From Echinarachnius parma (lineage: Eukaryota > Echinodermata > Echinoidea > Clypeasteroida > Echinarachniidae): a stretch of DNA of 64,000 nucleotides. Made by a program: the position numbers and the translations under genes. Positions 28,101 through 43,100 of the stretch are shown piece by piece; position 1 is the stretch's first letter; every line of letters starts with the position of its first letter. The DNA is taken from positions 62,001-126,000 of the forward strand of contig JBAMJV010002044.1 of the NCBI GenBank assembly GCA_037951105.1, in the 5' to 3' direction. Under the pieces are notes generated by a model. It had not been told where the DNA came from, ran no database searches, and was given only the letters and a program-made list of their open reading frames with translations.

Positions 28101-31100
28101 TATACCTTATCAAATAAAACATTTTACTTTATATTGAATGTATATTCCATATACACCTGTAAAGGATCAAACGCACATATGCATGACTGACTCACAACTA
28201 CACACACACACACACGCCTACACACATACATTGACACAAGAACATGCAAACAAACGTACACAAACACACACATACATACACAAATACAGGTAGACGCATA
28301 CATACACCTTCCATTCGTGATAATTATGTATATACATGTACATCTTTACCTACAAAACAAAATTGAAATGTCCTTTAACTGATCTCACTCTACTTGTCTG
28401 AATTCACAGATATAGACGAATGTGCACCATCTCCCTGTCAGAATGGATCGACCTGTGTGGACCTTGAAAATGGATATACCTGTACGTGTGCTGCAGGATA
28501 TACAGGAATAAATTGCACTTCTGGTATGAAAATAACACTACTTTATCAAATATTACAATCGACATAATATTTAGTGTAAATACCTTAATTATAAAACTAG
28601 GAAAGACATCTTGAAATACACAAATAATTGAAATGTCCATAAACTGATCTCACTCTACTTGTCTGAATTCACAGATATCGACGAATGTGCACCATCTCCC
28701 TGTCAGAATGGATCGACCTGTATGGACCAAGTGAATGGATACACCTGTACGTGTGTTGCAGGATATACAGGAATAAATTGCACTACTGGCTTGAAAATAA
28801 CATTACCTCCGTCATTGGATAATATATTCGACATAATATTTAGTGTAAATACCTTTATTATAAAACTAGGAAAAAAATCTTTAAATACACGAATAATTGA
28901 AATGTCCATGAACTGATCTCACTCTACTTGTCTGAATTCACAGATATCGACGAATGTGCACCATCTCCCTGTCAGAATGGATCGACCTGTATGGACCAAG
29001 TGAATGGATACACCTGTACGTGTGCTGCAGGATATACAGGAATAAATTGCACTTCTGGTATGAAAATAATACTACTTTATCAAATATTACAATCGACATA
29101 ATATTTAGTGTAAATACCTTTATAATAAAACTAGGAAAGACATCTTTAAATACACAAATAATTGAAATGTCCATAAACTGATCTCACTCTATTTGTCTGA
29201 ATTCACAGATATCGACGAATGTGCACCATCTCCCTGTCAGAATGGATCGACCTGTATGGACCTTGAGAATGGATACACCTGTACGTGTGCTGCAGGATAT
29301 ACAGGAATAAATTGCACTTCTGGTATGAAAATAACACTACCTTATCAAATAATACATTCGACGTTAAATTTAATGTAAATACCTTTATTATAAAACTAGG
29401 AACAAAATCTTGAAATACACGAATAATTGAAATGTCCATAAACTGATCTCACTCTACTTGTCTGAATTCACAGATATCGACGAATGTGCACCATCTCCCT
29501 GTCAGAATGGATCGACCTGTATGGACCAAGTGAATGGATACTCCTGTACGTGTGTTGCAGGATATACAGGAATGAATTGCACTACTGGTATGAAAATAAC
29601 ACTACCTTATCAAATAATACATTCGACGTTAAATTTAATGTAAATACCTTTATTATAAAACTAGGCAAGACATCTTTAAATACACAAATAATTGAAATAT
29701 CCATAAACTTATCTCACTCTACTTGTCTGAATTCACAGATATCGACGAATGTGCACCATCTCCCTGTCAGAATGGATCGACCTGTATGGAACAAGTGAAT
29801 GGATACACCTGTACGTGTGCTGCAGGATATACAGGAATAAATTGCACTTCTGGTATGAAAATAATACTACTTTATCAAATATTATCATCGACATAATATT
29901 TAGTGAAAATACCTTTATTATAAAACTAGGAAAGACATCTTTAAATACACAAATAATTGAAATGTCCATAAACTGATCTCACTCTATTTGTCTGAATTCA
30001 CAGATATCGACGAATGTGGACCATCTCCCTGTCAGAATGGATCGACCTGTATGGACCAAGTGAATGGATACACCTGTACGTGTGTTGCAGGATATACAGG
30101 AATGAATTGCACTACTGTTATGAAAATAACACTACCTCATCAAATAATACATTCGACATAATATTTAATGTAAATACCTTTATTATAAAACTAGTAACGA
30201 CATGTTTAAATACACAAATAATTGAAATGTCCATAAACTGATCTCACTCTACTTGTCTGAAATCACAGATATCGACGAATGTGCACCATCTCCCTGTCAG
30301 AATGGATCGACCTGTATGGACCAAGTGAATGGATACACCTGTACGTGTGTTGCAGGATATACAGGAATAAATTGCACTACTGGTATGGAAATAACACTAC
30401 CTGACTACCTTATTAAATAATACTTTCGACATAATTTTTTAGTGTAAATACCTTTATTATAAAACTAGGAAAGACATCTTTAAATACACAAATAATTGAA
30501 ATGTCCATAAACTTATCTCACTCTACTTGTCTGAATTCACAGATATCGACGAATGTGCACCATCTCCCTGTCAGAATGGAGCGACCTGTACGGACCTTGA
30601 GAATGGATACACCTGCACGTGTGCTGCAGGATTTACAGGAATAAATTGCACTACTGGTGTGAAAATTACACTACTTTATTAAATAATAATTTCGACATAA
30701 TATTTAGTGTAAATACCTTTATTATAAAACTAGGAAAGACATCTTTAAATACACAAATAATTGAAATGTCCATAAACTTATCTCACTCTACTTGTCTGAA
30801 TTCACAGATATCGACGAATGTGCACCATCTCCCTGTCAGAATGGAGCGACCTGTACGGACCTTGAGAATGGATACACCTGCACGTGTGCTGCAGGATTTA
30901 CAGGAATAAATTGCACTACTGGTGTGAAAATTACACTACTTTATTAAATAATAATTTCGACATAATATTTAGTGTAAATACTGTTACGAATGTAGATACA
31001 TGCATTTAATAGTGTTGCAATTAGTATTGGACTCAGTCACTGACCTCTAGTCTGTTACTTCTTTGTTTTTGCGCTGTTTACCATCCAGCAACTTCCACCC

Positions 31101-34100
31101 ACTTAAACCGTGTGAGTTGGTTCCCACTTAACCCTCACCTTACAATGCCTTTCATATACCATCGCTTTTATGTGTTTTCCCCGTTTGCCCATCTATTGTC
31201 TCTCATCTTAACTTCATCTTTGTATGCCCTTCTTTCCTTGTGAAGGATTACTCTCTCAAAGAGCGGTGTTATACTTTGATGTCTATAATCTGTTTTACCA
31301 AGCCCCTTAATTCTTTAGTCATGAACCTCGCATCTACCTGCAGATATCCTCTATTGTGTTGACCCTTACTTTAGATGTTCACCGTTAGCTTAATCTTATT
31401 GCCCTGCAATGTTTATAGGTGTATTTCTAAGAAGTGTTGTAATGTCAAGTCACTAGAGGCCGTCTTTTGTTGCATTAATTTCCCTCTTAGTCAGTGTCTT
31501 TATAGATGTCATCCTTTGTCCTCTGGCCTATATATACTTCGACATTGTTCTCATTCGGGGTTCATAGTTCATTCGGTGATTAAGTTGTTAGTTGAGTTTC
31601 GTGCAGTACAAGTCAGTCAGTCATTAAGTTCGGTTGTGATTTGAGAGCTAAGTTATAGAGACGGTTCCAGTGCGAAGTTAGTCCTGTTAGAAGTTAGTAA
31701 GTTATAGTTAGTCCCGTTTGTCATGGAATTGTACGAAGTTGTTTATGGAAGAATAAACGAATAACCGAATAACTCTCGCCAACTGTTATCTTTACATCGA
31801 AGCTTGTGGAACGTGTTTTACAGAGTGCATGTGATTATGATTGTGATTTAGAACTATATAACCTCGGCCATCCAGACATCCATCCATTTATTCATCATCA
31901 TCATCTTCATTCCCATAACGATTCTGTCCGTCAAAAAGACAAATTGTTACACTGGTGTCAGAAGTGGGATTCGAGACTTCAACACGTGCCATCGACCATG
32001 TCGACTAGGAAGAGAAGTAAAGTTGAACGACGACGTGAGATAAAAGATTTACGAAACGAAATCGCGGAGTTGCACAAAGAGATTGCAGAAACCATGAAGG
32101 AAATAGAACTTGCTAAGATTGTGTCGCAAGCCCCGGCAAAGGAATGCATACCTGTTATAACAGAGACTGAGGAAAAATCGCAAGACCCGGCAAAGGAATG
32201 CATACCTGTTGTAACAGAGACTGAGGACAAATCGCGAGCCCCGGCAAAGGAATGCATACCTGCTGTAACAGAGACTGAGGACAAATCGCGAGCCCCGGCA
32301 AAGGAATGTATACCTAATGTAACAGAGACTGATGACAACGAACATACCTGTTCGTTGAATCCGGTAGCGATTTGCGACACATTTGGATACTCGACGGCGG
32401 ACCCAGCGACCATTATAGCCACGACCACCACACGCCAATTTCCTCACGGACTGTGCGACCATCATATGGCTATGATGATCACCATGCAGGAGCTGAATAA
32501 TCCGCATCATGTAAGGGAAGCTGCCGAGCATCGCGTTCAGCTTAACGAGTCCAGTCGGAAAAGTCATCGAACCCTTCGAGCAAGGGCTAGACACGACGAT
32601 GACGATTCAGGAGAAAAACTAAAAGGAGAAAACTATGTCGCGTCCGGCATAGTTGCGATGATGTGTGTTTTTCTTGAAAGGTGGACTAACATGAGATCGA
32701 CCATGGCGCTATCTTGCTGGTGGCTGCTAGCAACCCTGCTCTACCTGGCAGAAACTACACCGAAGTATCCGATGTGCTTGCCCAGGGTGCTGACGGGAAG
32801 TGATAGGGACCGGAGATGGCTGATGACCGATATGCCTAGAGCTCAGAGTTCGTCCGGAATGTGCATCGCGCTTCGTTCCTTGGCTGGTCGACGTCATCGT
32901 CCTACGGTTCCTGTCTCGCGTGCGGAGATGTTGCGATTAAGCCCGAGCTCGCGAAGTACTCCATAGGTACTACCTAGCTTATCGGTATGCAAATTTCTGG
33001 AATTCTACGGCTTCAAGGGGAACACTAGACGTCATCGGTTATCAGCTATACACATGTTTTGGAAAATAATCTTTGAAATATTTGGATGTGAATCATAAAT
33101 GCGGATCTGCAGAGCTGTATTTATGAAACGCGAACAATGGGATTTGTTTGCGATAAAGTTTTGATAAATATAATGTGAGAAATAAGGTTATAGGTACGTT
33201 TGATATTTTATTTATAGTGAGTTCAATTTTTTGTCTTCGATATGGAGCCTTGAGGTAATCGTTGCTGAAGTGGATTTTAAGTGAGGTGCGATATAATGTA
33301 GTTAATTTGTAATAGTTGAGTTTGATTGTTAAAGTTCGCGTTGTGATACAGCATGTTTGTGTTTCATGCCGGGTATCACGTAAAAGAGAAGGATGCGGTT
33401 GTTTTAGTGAGTTGCAGAGATGAGGGAAAATGCCATTTCTAGCCGTGCTAATTTAGGGTGCATCGAAATCGCGAAGAAATCGAAAGGGACGTGAGCGTGC
33501 CCAGTAATGTAGTGTAGATTTAGATATCGCAACCACCACGCGGTCGACGTTGACGAAAAGACAACCTGCCCTGCGTCTCGTACACAGACGCCTTAGCCGG
33601 AATTATCCGGGCCGTAGGAAGTCACCTTTTGTCCACTCATCCGCAAACGCTTGATAATGCACGACGCAGAAGACAACCTCAACAGCGACATGGAAGCTGA
33701 TAATCGGAATGTACTATCCCATATCCAGATAGTACGTAACATGACGAACATGACCATGGACATCGATCGGGGCGGATTGCTGGAATGGTCGTCATCGTCA
33801 GTATTCCGATAATAAAAAAAAAATAAATAAATAAATAAATGAAAATGTTTATTAATTAGGAAGCTGAGGCAATGGACTATATAGACATTCCCTTGAAGAT
33901 CGTGAAGAAAAAGGTACTTACTTCATTGCATGCCGATGTAAACTAATTGATTCTTTGGAAAATGAACTCAGTATATGACCAAAGGAATTTGTTGATTTGT
34001 TGATTTTGTTTTATGTGGAGGTGTAATACTCATAATGTTTAGTCTTGTTAAATGAATTACAGAATGGGGCAAATCATGTGGAAATTATGAGAAACGAAAG

Positions 34101-37100
34101 GAGTATGACGTTAGAAAGGGCAAAATTTGGGTGTTATACTTAGTTATTTCCATGATGTTTGTTGTTACATGATTGTGTTTGTTTCATGTTTAAACCAACT
34201 CCTACTTTCCGGGCCTTTCTTCTCGATCCCATTTTTCTTTACCGATTTAACATCTTTGTCGTTTTTGTTTTCCCGTTGGGTACAGTGATGTTTGTGAACT
34301 TGGTTTTGATAGTTTTTTTTTTTTTGCCAGGGTTGTGTTCTGATTTACCATTGATGTTAATCGTTAATTATAGGACTGTGGATTGATGCCTCATAAGATT
34401 AAAAGGTAGTGCGCTGTTTTGATAACTTTATTCTCTATCGCTGGATTTGATTATCGGTAACTGTTTTGGGGATGTACACATATGGTTGATTATGTATTTA
34501 CAGTGTACTTATATTTTAAATATATGCTGGTACTGTGTTAATAGTCGTGTAGAAATTTCAGTTTGTGGTAGTTCTTTAAGTTTAAGTCGGTGTTTATTGG
34601 TTTAATTGTCGTAGCACGGTGTTGTATTAGTGTGTATAGGTTTAAGTTTTGTTTACGCGCCACCCTCTTCCTCTCTTCCTCTCTATAATCTATATCTATA
34701 GCATCTATATCTCTCATTGTTTCCTTTACCGTTCTTTCCTTTGTATTTGTCTCTCCCCTCTGTTTCTCACGCTCTGTGCAGACCCGCCTGGTTTTCCTAT
34801 TTCGCCTTTGTTACCTCCACTTACATCGGGAGAGGTGGTTCATTTTATTTTTGTGATACATATTTTTTTTGTACATTTACTAGAGTTTTTGTTTGATGCT
34901 AAGTTATATTCATTTTAATTGATGGGATTTTTGCATGTCGTTTTGGTTAGTTGTAGGAGTTTGCGGACGCTTCCTTTGGTTGTTGTAAATGAATTGTTGT
35001 TTGTGTAGATGTAGTTAGCTGCTTGTATAGTGTAGTGTTGATATTTGTAGATGTTGTGGATATGTCATATTTCAGTTAATGGTTGTATTGGGTTTATTAT
35101 TGGTTTTCATTTCTTTGACTATGACTCTAAGTTTTCCTTCTCTCACCCTATCCGTCTTTTTTTTCTTTCTTTCTTCTGCTGCAATCAAGTTTATTTCTTA
35201 AGAGTCTTATTTTTATCTTATAGTTGGTTTTAATTATGCGTTATTGTATAGCTTGTTTTCGTATTTTCGGAGTCAGTTATTAGTTATCATCAAGTTCATA
35301 AAAGTCAGTTATTATTAGGGAGTGGAGTTCAGTTTAGTCAGTCGTCAGTTCAGTACAAGATTTGAGACAGTTAAGTTGTAGAAGACAGTTTGAGTACGAA
35401 GTTAGTTCAGTTAGAAGTTATACTTAGAGTTAGTCCTGTTCGTCATTGCATTGTACGAAGTTGTTTATGGAAGAATAAACGAGTAACCGAATAACCCTCG
35501 CCAGCTGTGATCTATTCTCCAAGCTTGTGGAACGTGCTTAAAGAGTGAATGTGATTATGAATGTGATTTAGAACTATATAACCTCGGCCATCCAGACATC
35601 CATTTATTCATCATCATCTTCATCCCATAACGGTTTTGTCCGTCAAAAGACGAGATTCGTTACACTGGTGTCAGAAGTGGGATTCGAGACTTCAACACGT
35701 GCCCGACATAGCAGTGTATACGGTCACCCGGAATTATGGCCCCGAAAAAGAAAACTGAAATCCAGCGGGAGCTGAAACAACTGCGACGAGAGTTAAATGA
35801 GGCACGACAGGCACTCCAGCAGCAGAGCGAGCAGAAGATCGATGCGAGCGATGAAACAGAAACGACGGACGACGAGGTGGTGTTCGCCACACCAGATCCC
35901 CTACCCCGGGTGTCAGTTCAACTGCCCCATCAGGACACATACACCGGTAGTCGACCGTGGGAAAGCTTCATTGCTTCTTTCCACAATGTGGCCACCGCCT
36001 GCAGATGGAACAGCAGAGAGACCCGATTTCGTCTGCTCGCATGCCTGAGAGGGGACGCCGCTGACTTCGCGTATCAGCAACTACCACTCGACGTCGTCGA
36101 CGACTACGAAAAGTTGACCACGGCGCTCGAGGACCGCTTCGGCGATCGGAAGAAGCCGGCATCCTTCGTGTCGCAGTTAGAGACCCGCCGCCTGAGTCCA
36201 AACGAAAAGATCTCGGAGTACGCGGCGGACATAAAACGATTGACCAGGTTTGGCTATCCGACGGCGGACTCGGCAACGATTGAGACCATCAGTACCCGCC
36301 ATTTCTTGCGCGGTCTTGGGGACAATAGTATGACCCTGCATATTGGAATGCAGGAGCCAAACACACTCCAAGAGGCACGAGAGACGGCAGAGCGTTATCT
36401 CAATTTGCGGGAGGAGGCAACTCGTAGACCAGTCCGGTCGATATCATCGTCGACGTCGAACGATATCCCGGAGGAAAGACTTATTTCCTTTGAGCGGCGG
36501 GTGATGGAGGCCATCGACCGGAAATTAACCGATATAATGGACAAAAAGCAGCCTGCCAAACCAGTCTATGACAGATGGGGAAAGTCAGGAAAAGATGGTG
36601 AGCGACGATTAGGGCCGTTGCGGTGCTGGACCTGCGATGAGGTAGGCCATATTTCTACTCAATGCCCACACGCTGGTCGGCAGCCCCAGCATCAGCCAGC
36701 AAAGCAGAAGTTCAGGAACGAGCAGCCTGCACAACCACAACCACAGTGGCAGCCTGCACAACCACAACCACAGTGGCAGCCACCACCGCGACAACCACCA
36801 CAGCATTGGGCGCCACCACCACCACAGTGGCAGCCACAGAATCCGGGAAACTAACCCGGGCCGACCCCGTCGACCAGGGATCGGCCCCGCCCAGGGCTAC
36901 GCCCAACAAAGTGATAAGGATTAGTGAATGTTCTGGAATTTCTGCACTTATCCATGTAACTGTAAATGGCGCTAATGCAAATTTGTTGGTCGACTCCGGC
37001 GCCGCTGTGACTGTCATTTCATCAAAAATGTATGCATCCATACCTGAAGTTTCGCGACCTACTTTGCAGCCCCTAGAGGAAAATATTCAACTGCAAGCTG

Positions 37101-40100
37101 CTGACAATGGACACCTCAATGTCCATGGATTAATTGAGATCGTCGTGAATATTGACTCTGAAACCTTCAAGTGGGATGCATATGTTGCCGATATTTCTGA
37201 TGATGGACTTATTGGATTTGACTTTCTTCATCATTTCAACTGCACCCTGGAAGCCAGGCGAGGGCTCCGAATAAACGGCCGCTTGTTTCCAATTGAACTC
37301 AAATCGGAGTTTGCCAGCTATGCTGTGGTTGTGAAATGTGATACAGTTATTCCAGCGAACTCGGAATACATTGTTCGTGGCAAAGTGAATGAATTTGAAA
37401 AGAAAGTTGGATCTAATTACGCTATCATTGAGCCTGTACCTGCCAAGGAAAGTAACATACCGTTACATGTTGCCCATTGTCTTGTTGATGTTTCACGCAA
37501 AGATATCGACCTACCCGTTCGTGTTGTCAACACCCGTGACGAGGATGTGAAGGTTTACGCAGGTGCGCGGATAGCCTCTATTCAGACGGTGACGGACATC
37601 TACGACCCCGATGATGACGGAGAGAAGCCTGGGAAAACAGCTCGCATAAATGGAGTGAAGGTCAGTAACCATGAAGATGAGAGTGGAAGTGGTGACTGGT
37701 CCGATGATTTAAATGCACTCTATGAGCGGAGTTGTTTGGACCTTGATTCTTCTGAGCGTGGTCAACTTGCCGAGCTACTTCAAAAACATAAAAGGACTTT
37801 TGCGACATCATCTACGGACAATGGTCGTACTTCAATAGTGCAGCATACAATCGATACCGGCGATGCTGCACCTATCAAGCAACGACCCCGCCGACCTCCC
37901 AGAGCTTTTGAAGGGGAGGAGGAAAAGATAATCAATGCACAGCTTGAGGGTGGTATAATCCGTGAGTCGACGAGCGCCTGGTCGAGTCCGCTGGTCTACG
38001 TGAAGAAGAAAGACGGAACCACTCGGCAATGCGTAGATTATCGGAAACTCAACGATGTGACGAAGAAGGATGCATACCCCTTACCAAAGATAGAAGACTG
38101 TCTTGACTGCCTTGGTGGGGCGAAAATCTTTTCAACACTCGATCTCCAGTCTGGTTATTGGCAGATCGAGATCAAGGAAGATGACCGCCCGAAGACTGCC
38201 TTCAGTACACGCACCGGCCACTACGAATACGTGACTATGCCGTTCGGTTTGTGCAACGCGCCGAGCACATTCGAACGCGCCATGGAATTGCTCATGAAAG
38301 GACTGCAATGGAAGACACTAATTTTGTACTTGGACGACATCATCGTGATGGGTTCGACGTTCAACGAACACGTCGACCGCCTAAATGAAGTTCTCGAACG
38401 ACTTGGTAGTGCTGGACTCAAATTGAAACCAAGTAAGTGTCATTTGTTCCAGTCTGAAGTCGCCTATCTCGGTCATGTGGTTAGTGAATCCGGAATAAGA
38501 CCCGACCCCGAGAAGGTGAGCAAAGTCCAAAGCTGGCCGACTCCAACGACGGTGGGCGACGTTCGATCTTTTCTTGGATTATGCTCATATTATCGCCGGT
38601 TTATTCGAGGATTCTCTTCCATTGCAACCCCACTCAACAAGCTCCTGGAAAAGTCGCAGCGATTCTTATGGTCAGATGAATGCGAGACTGCTTTCCAAGA
38701 ACTAAAGGTCGCCATCGTGAGCGACAACGTGATGGCGTACCCCAACGACCAGGGAATGTTTATCTTGGATACTGACGCATCAGGGACCGGTATCGGCGCA
38801 GTTCTTTCGCAGATGCAGTGGGATGAAACGAGACAGCAGGAAATTGAGCGGCCTGTTGCCTTTGCAAGCCGATCACTCACAAGAACTCAACGTCGGTATT
38901 GTACAACCCGCCGTGAGTTGCTTGCCGTCGTCTCGTTCGTCCGCCATTTTCGACATTTCCTGCTCGGTCGAAAGTTCCTCGTCCGGACAGATCACTCTTC
39001 TTTGCGCTGGATAATGTCCTTCCGGGAGCCGACTGATCAGATGGCGCGCTGGATCGAGATTCTATCTCAGTTCGACTTTGACATCGAGCACCGGGCAGGC
39101 AAAAAGCATGGTAACGCTGATGCCATGTCCCGAATCACATGCGACCCAGAAACATGTGAGTGCTACGACAATACTTCGATTGTGAATGAGCTGCCATGTG
39201 GAGGATGCACCACTTGCCGACGTCGACATCGCGAATGGTCCGATTTCTTTGAGGAGGACGACATCGTGCCCCTGTCTTCGAAGAAGATCAACGCCGTGCG
39301 ACCTGGTAGTAGTGCCCATCCATCCGTGAAAAGCAAGCGTACTGGTAGCCGAAATGAGACCGATGGTGATGAAAAAGCTGGGAGCTGCATAGAGCTTCAC
39401 AAATTCGCGGTGATAGTGATGCTCGTCGTCAGCTTCGTACTCGGGGTGCTCATTGGTGTACTGTACCCTGGATTATTGATTGGATTTACTTGCATTGCTG
39501 TATGCAGTGCATTAGTCGTGTTAGGCATTCGCGTGTTGTGCCTTATAAAGGATGTGCTTTGTTGTGAAGGGTTATGGAAACCCCCGTTAATTAGAAAGGT
39601 GAATCGTGCATCGATGTCGCGGAGGAGAGCTCCGCATCATAGCAATAGTGTTAATGTTGAAGAAAATGGTAACCTGCCCTGCGCCTCTGACCAAGGTGCC
39701 GTCGCTGGATCTCTTTCCGGGCAGCAGGAAGTCGATCTCAACAACTTTGACCGTGCTGAGTTAATTGCTATGCAGAAAAATGACGTCGACATCGGTATCG
39801 TTGTGCAATGGTTAGAAAGTTCATCGACTAGGCCTGATCGAGAACTTGTGCACGACAAAAGTCCTGTAGTACGAAATCTATGGCTGTCATGGAAACAGCT
39901 GCAACTAGTGGATGGCCTATTATTCAAGCGACACGACACAAATCACAAAGTGACGTCGAGACTACAACTCGTTGTCCCAGAGCCACTTCGAGGTCGAGTC
40001 CTGGAATTAAATCACTCTGCTGTGATGTCTGGCCATCTGGGAATCAAAAAGACATACAGTAAAATTCACCGTAGCTTTTACTGGCTCAACATGAAAGAAT

Positions 40101-43100
40101 CGGTTAGGCTCTATATCGCGAATTGTCCAACATGTGGTGCGAGAAAACGTCCGACCTCGAAACCACGAGCGCCACTTGGTGATTACCGTTCCGGTTCACC
40201 AATGGACCGGATCGCGCTCGATATCATGGGTCCCTTCCCGGTAAGCAACGGAGGAAACCGATATGTGCTTGTCGTAGGGGACACCTTTACGAAATGGATC
40301 GAGGCCTACGGTATCCCTGATCAGACTGCACGCACTGTCGCCAGCGTGGTCGTCCGCGAGTTCATTTCTAGGTTTGGTACACCTTTCGAGATGCATTCTG
40401 ATCAAGGGAAAACCTTCGAATCCAACCTGTTCCAGGATGTTTGCAGATTGTTGGAAATAACCAAAACCAGAACGACGCCTTATCATCCATCGTCCAACGG
40501 TATGATTGAGCGATTCAACCATACCCTTGTTAACATGATCGCCTCATTCGTTGACAAGAAGCAGGATGATTGGGACGAGAATCTATCGCTTTTGACCGCC
40601 GCATATCGCAGTACCGTTCACGAGAGCACTGGTTTCTCGCCAAACTTTCTAATGCTTGGTCGAGAAGTTCGGACCCCCATCGAAGTCGCGCTGGGCATCG
40701 ACCGACCGGCAAACGATCCCGAGGACGACCACCATCATGAGTACGCTGCCGAGGTCGTAGACACGATGACGCAAGCGTCTCGTCTGGCGAGGGAACATCT
40801 CGGTGGAGCGTCGGCGAGACAAAAGAAGGACTACGATGCCCGGTTGTCCGTGAATACGTACAATATAGGAGACTTCGTATACCATCTAGACACGACGAAA
40901 CAAAAGGGCCTTTCACCTAAGTTAAAAGCGGCTCATTGGGTTGGACCATGTGTTGTCACACGGAGATTCGGTGACATCATATTCGAGATAAGGTCCAAGC
41001 CGAAGGGAAAACCTCGAATCCTACATCACGACCGCTTGAAACCCTACACTAGCAGCGAGATGCCATCTTGGGCTGCAAACCTTTCGCGAAAAGTGAAGGA
41101 CTCAGGCAGGAATGAAAACCGGCGGACGACTTCGACGCAGACAAATCCAAAAGACTTGACCGTGCTCCGAAAGTCTGAGCGGAATAAGAAGCCACCGGCG
41201 CGACTGGCCTTCTATTAGGAACTGAATAATAAGTAGACCACCTTGTTTTAGACGAACAGTTATACTTGGAATAACATTACTTGCGAAATAGGTAGTAATA
41301 TAGCACCTCTAATTTAAAATTAATTATTTTCAATAAACATTCAAGTTACCCCATTTTTTGTTGGTGGAACAGGCATAATTTGAACTAATTATGTCCCTCT
41401 CGAAAGAAAAGAAATGAATAGTTACACGTTGATGCCTGGTGTTAATTTTGATGGACGATAATCCTGTTGGCAGTATGGACATTTTAATTATTATTTATGG
41501 CGGACACTATGTCTTCTTGTAGGGAGATATTCGTATGGATATTACATTTCGCGTGGTTCACCGACACGATACAGGGAACGGGACATTATTCTGAGAGACA
41601 TTAATATAATGATTTTTTTTTGTTTTTTTGTTTTTGGTCACTACGGGTATAGACGGTTATGTTAATATTTATTTGAACTTGTGAAATGTATTCGAAATTA
41701 TTATTACGTTCTGCGCGTACCTTTAAAATTATCCTTTTTTTTTTTTACTGTTATTCGTGTATAATAATAGTAATAATAATACTAATGACAATGAATGTTT
41801 TTAAGGCGCATTTCAAAACCGGAGGAATTCTCAATGCGCTTTACATAACAACGACTTATGATTTATAGTTTACATCTAAACGTGTGTCTCCATGCATCAA
41901 ATAACATACTTTGATTGAGTACACATTGGCAAGTAATGATGTATAAGGGGTATGTAATCGTATATACGATGTATGATGAAGTATGTTTACTCCTCACTTT
42001 TACCCCTTTTTAGGATAAGATGCTGTTATTTTTTGTTGTTGCATTCTATATTTTTGTGTGTAATGGCATTTGTTGTTACTCTTATTTCTTTTAAATTGGG
42101 ACTCGATTTTGTTTGCTATATTTTTTTTTCATTTTGGGCAGATTTTGTTGTCTGACAAACAAGTTGGTCATTGAATTCATGGGTTGGCTGAACTTTATTT
42201 ATTTATTTCTTTTTCTTTTCTTTTCTTTCTCTTCTTCACGTCTAGGATTAAGATTTCTTTATTTCGTTACTATTCTTATTTGTATCCTGGCTCCCGCTTT
42301 CACACCTCTTTCTCCAATGTTCTCTGTCTCGCCTTTTGTCCCCTTTTTTCTACTTGGTTCAGTGATCTTTGTTACCTTGGGTTTTATATTTTTGTTTTCA
42401 GGGTTGTGTTCTGATTTACCGTTAGTGTTACCGCGTTAATTGGGACTGCGGATTAATGCATCTAATTTGCTTTTCTCATGCTTCATGAGATTGCGTGGTA
42501 CTGCGCTGTTTTGATAACTTTACTAAGTTGTCTTACGATGATCTTATTCTCTATCGCTGGATTTGATTATCGGTAACTGTTTTGGGGATGTCCGCACATG
42601 GTTGATTATGTATTTACAGTGTACTTGTACTTTGCATATGTGCTGGTACTGTGTTAATAGTCGTGTAGGAATTTTCAGTTTGTGGTAGTTCTTTAAGTTT
42701 AAGTCGGTGTTTTTTTGGTTTAATTGTCGTAGCGCGGTGTTGTATTTAATAGTGTGTATAGGTTTACGTTTTGTTTACGCGCCACCCTCTTCCTCTCTTC
42801 CTCTCTATAATCTATATCTATTGATTCTATATCTCTCTTTGTTGCCTTTACCGTTATTTCCTTTATATTTGTCTCTCCCCTCTGTTTCTCACGCTCTGTT
42901 TCCTATTTCGCCTTTGTTACCTCCACTTACATCGGGAGAGGTGGTTCATTTTATTTTTGTGTCTATAAATATTTTTTTTGTACATGTACTAGTGTTTTTG
43001 TTTGATGCTAGGTTATGTTCATTTTAATTGATGGGATTTTTGCATGTCGTTTTGGTTAGTTGTAGGAGTTTGCGGACACTTCCTTTGGTTGTTGTAAATT

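Noticed and set aside
13535-30921. Regularly spaced repeats that could suggest a CRISPR or satellite array
   Set aside because: The 265-bp period is an EGF exon plus its intron, with intact splice sites and coding sequence; nothing resembles short repeats with unique spacers.
31979-32594. - strand frames opposite the fossil gag repeats
   Set aside because: Mirror of the tandem repeats in the fossil gag; no family resemblance.
36662-36860. Thr-rich N-terminus of the pol frame as a real protein domain
   Set aside because: It is the out-of-frame reading of the Gln/Pro-rich end of gag.
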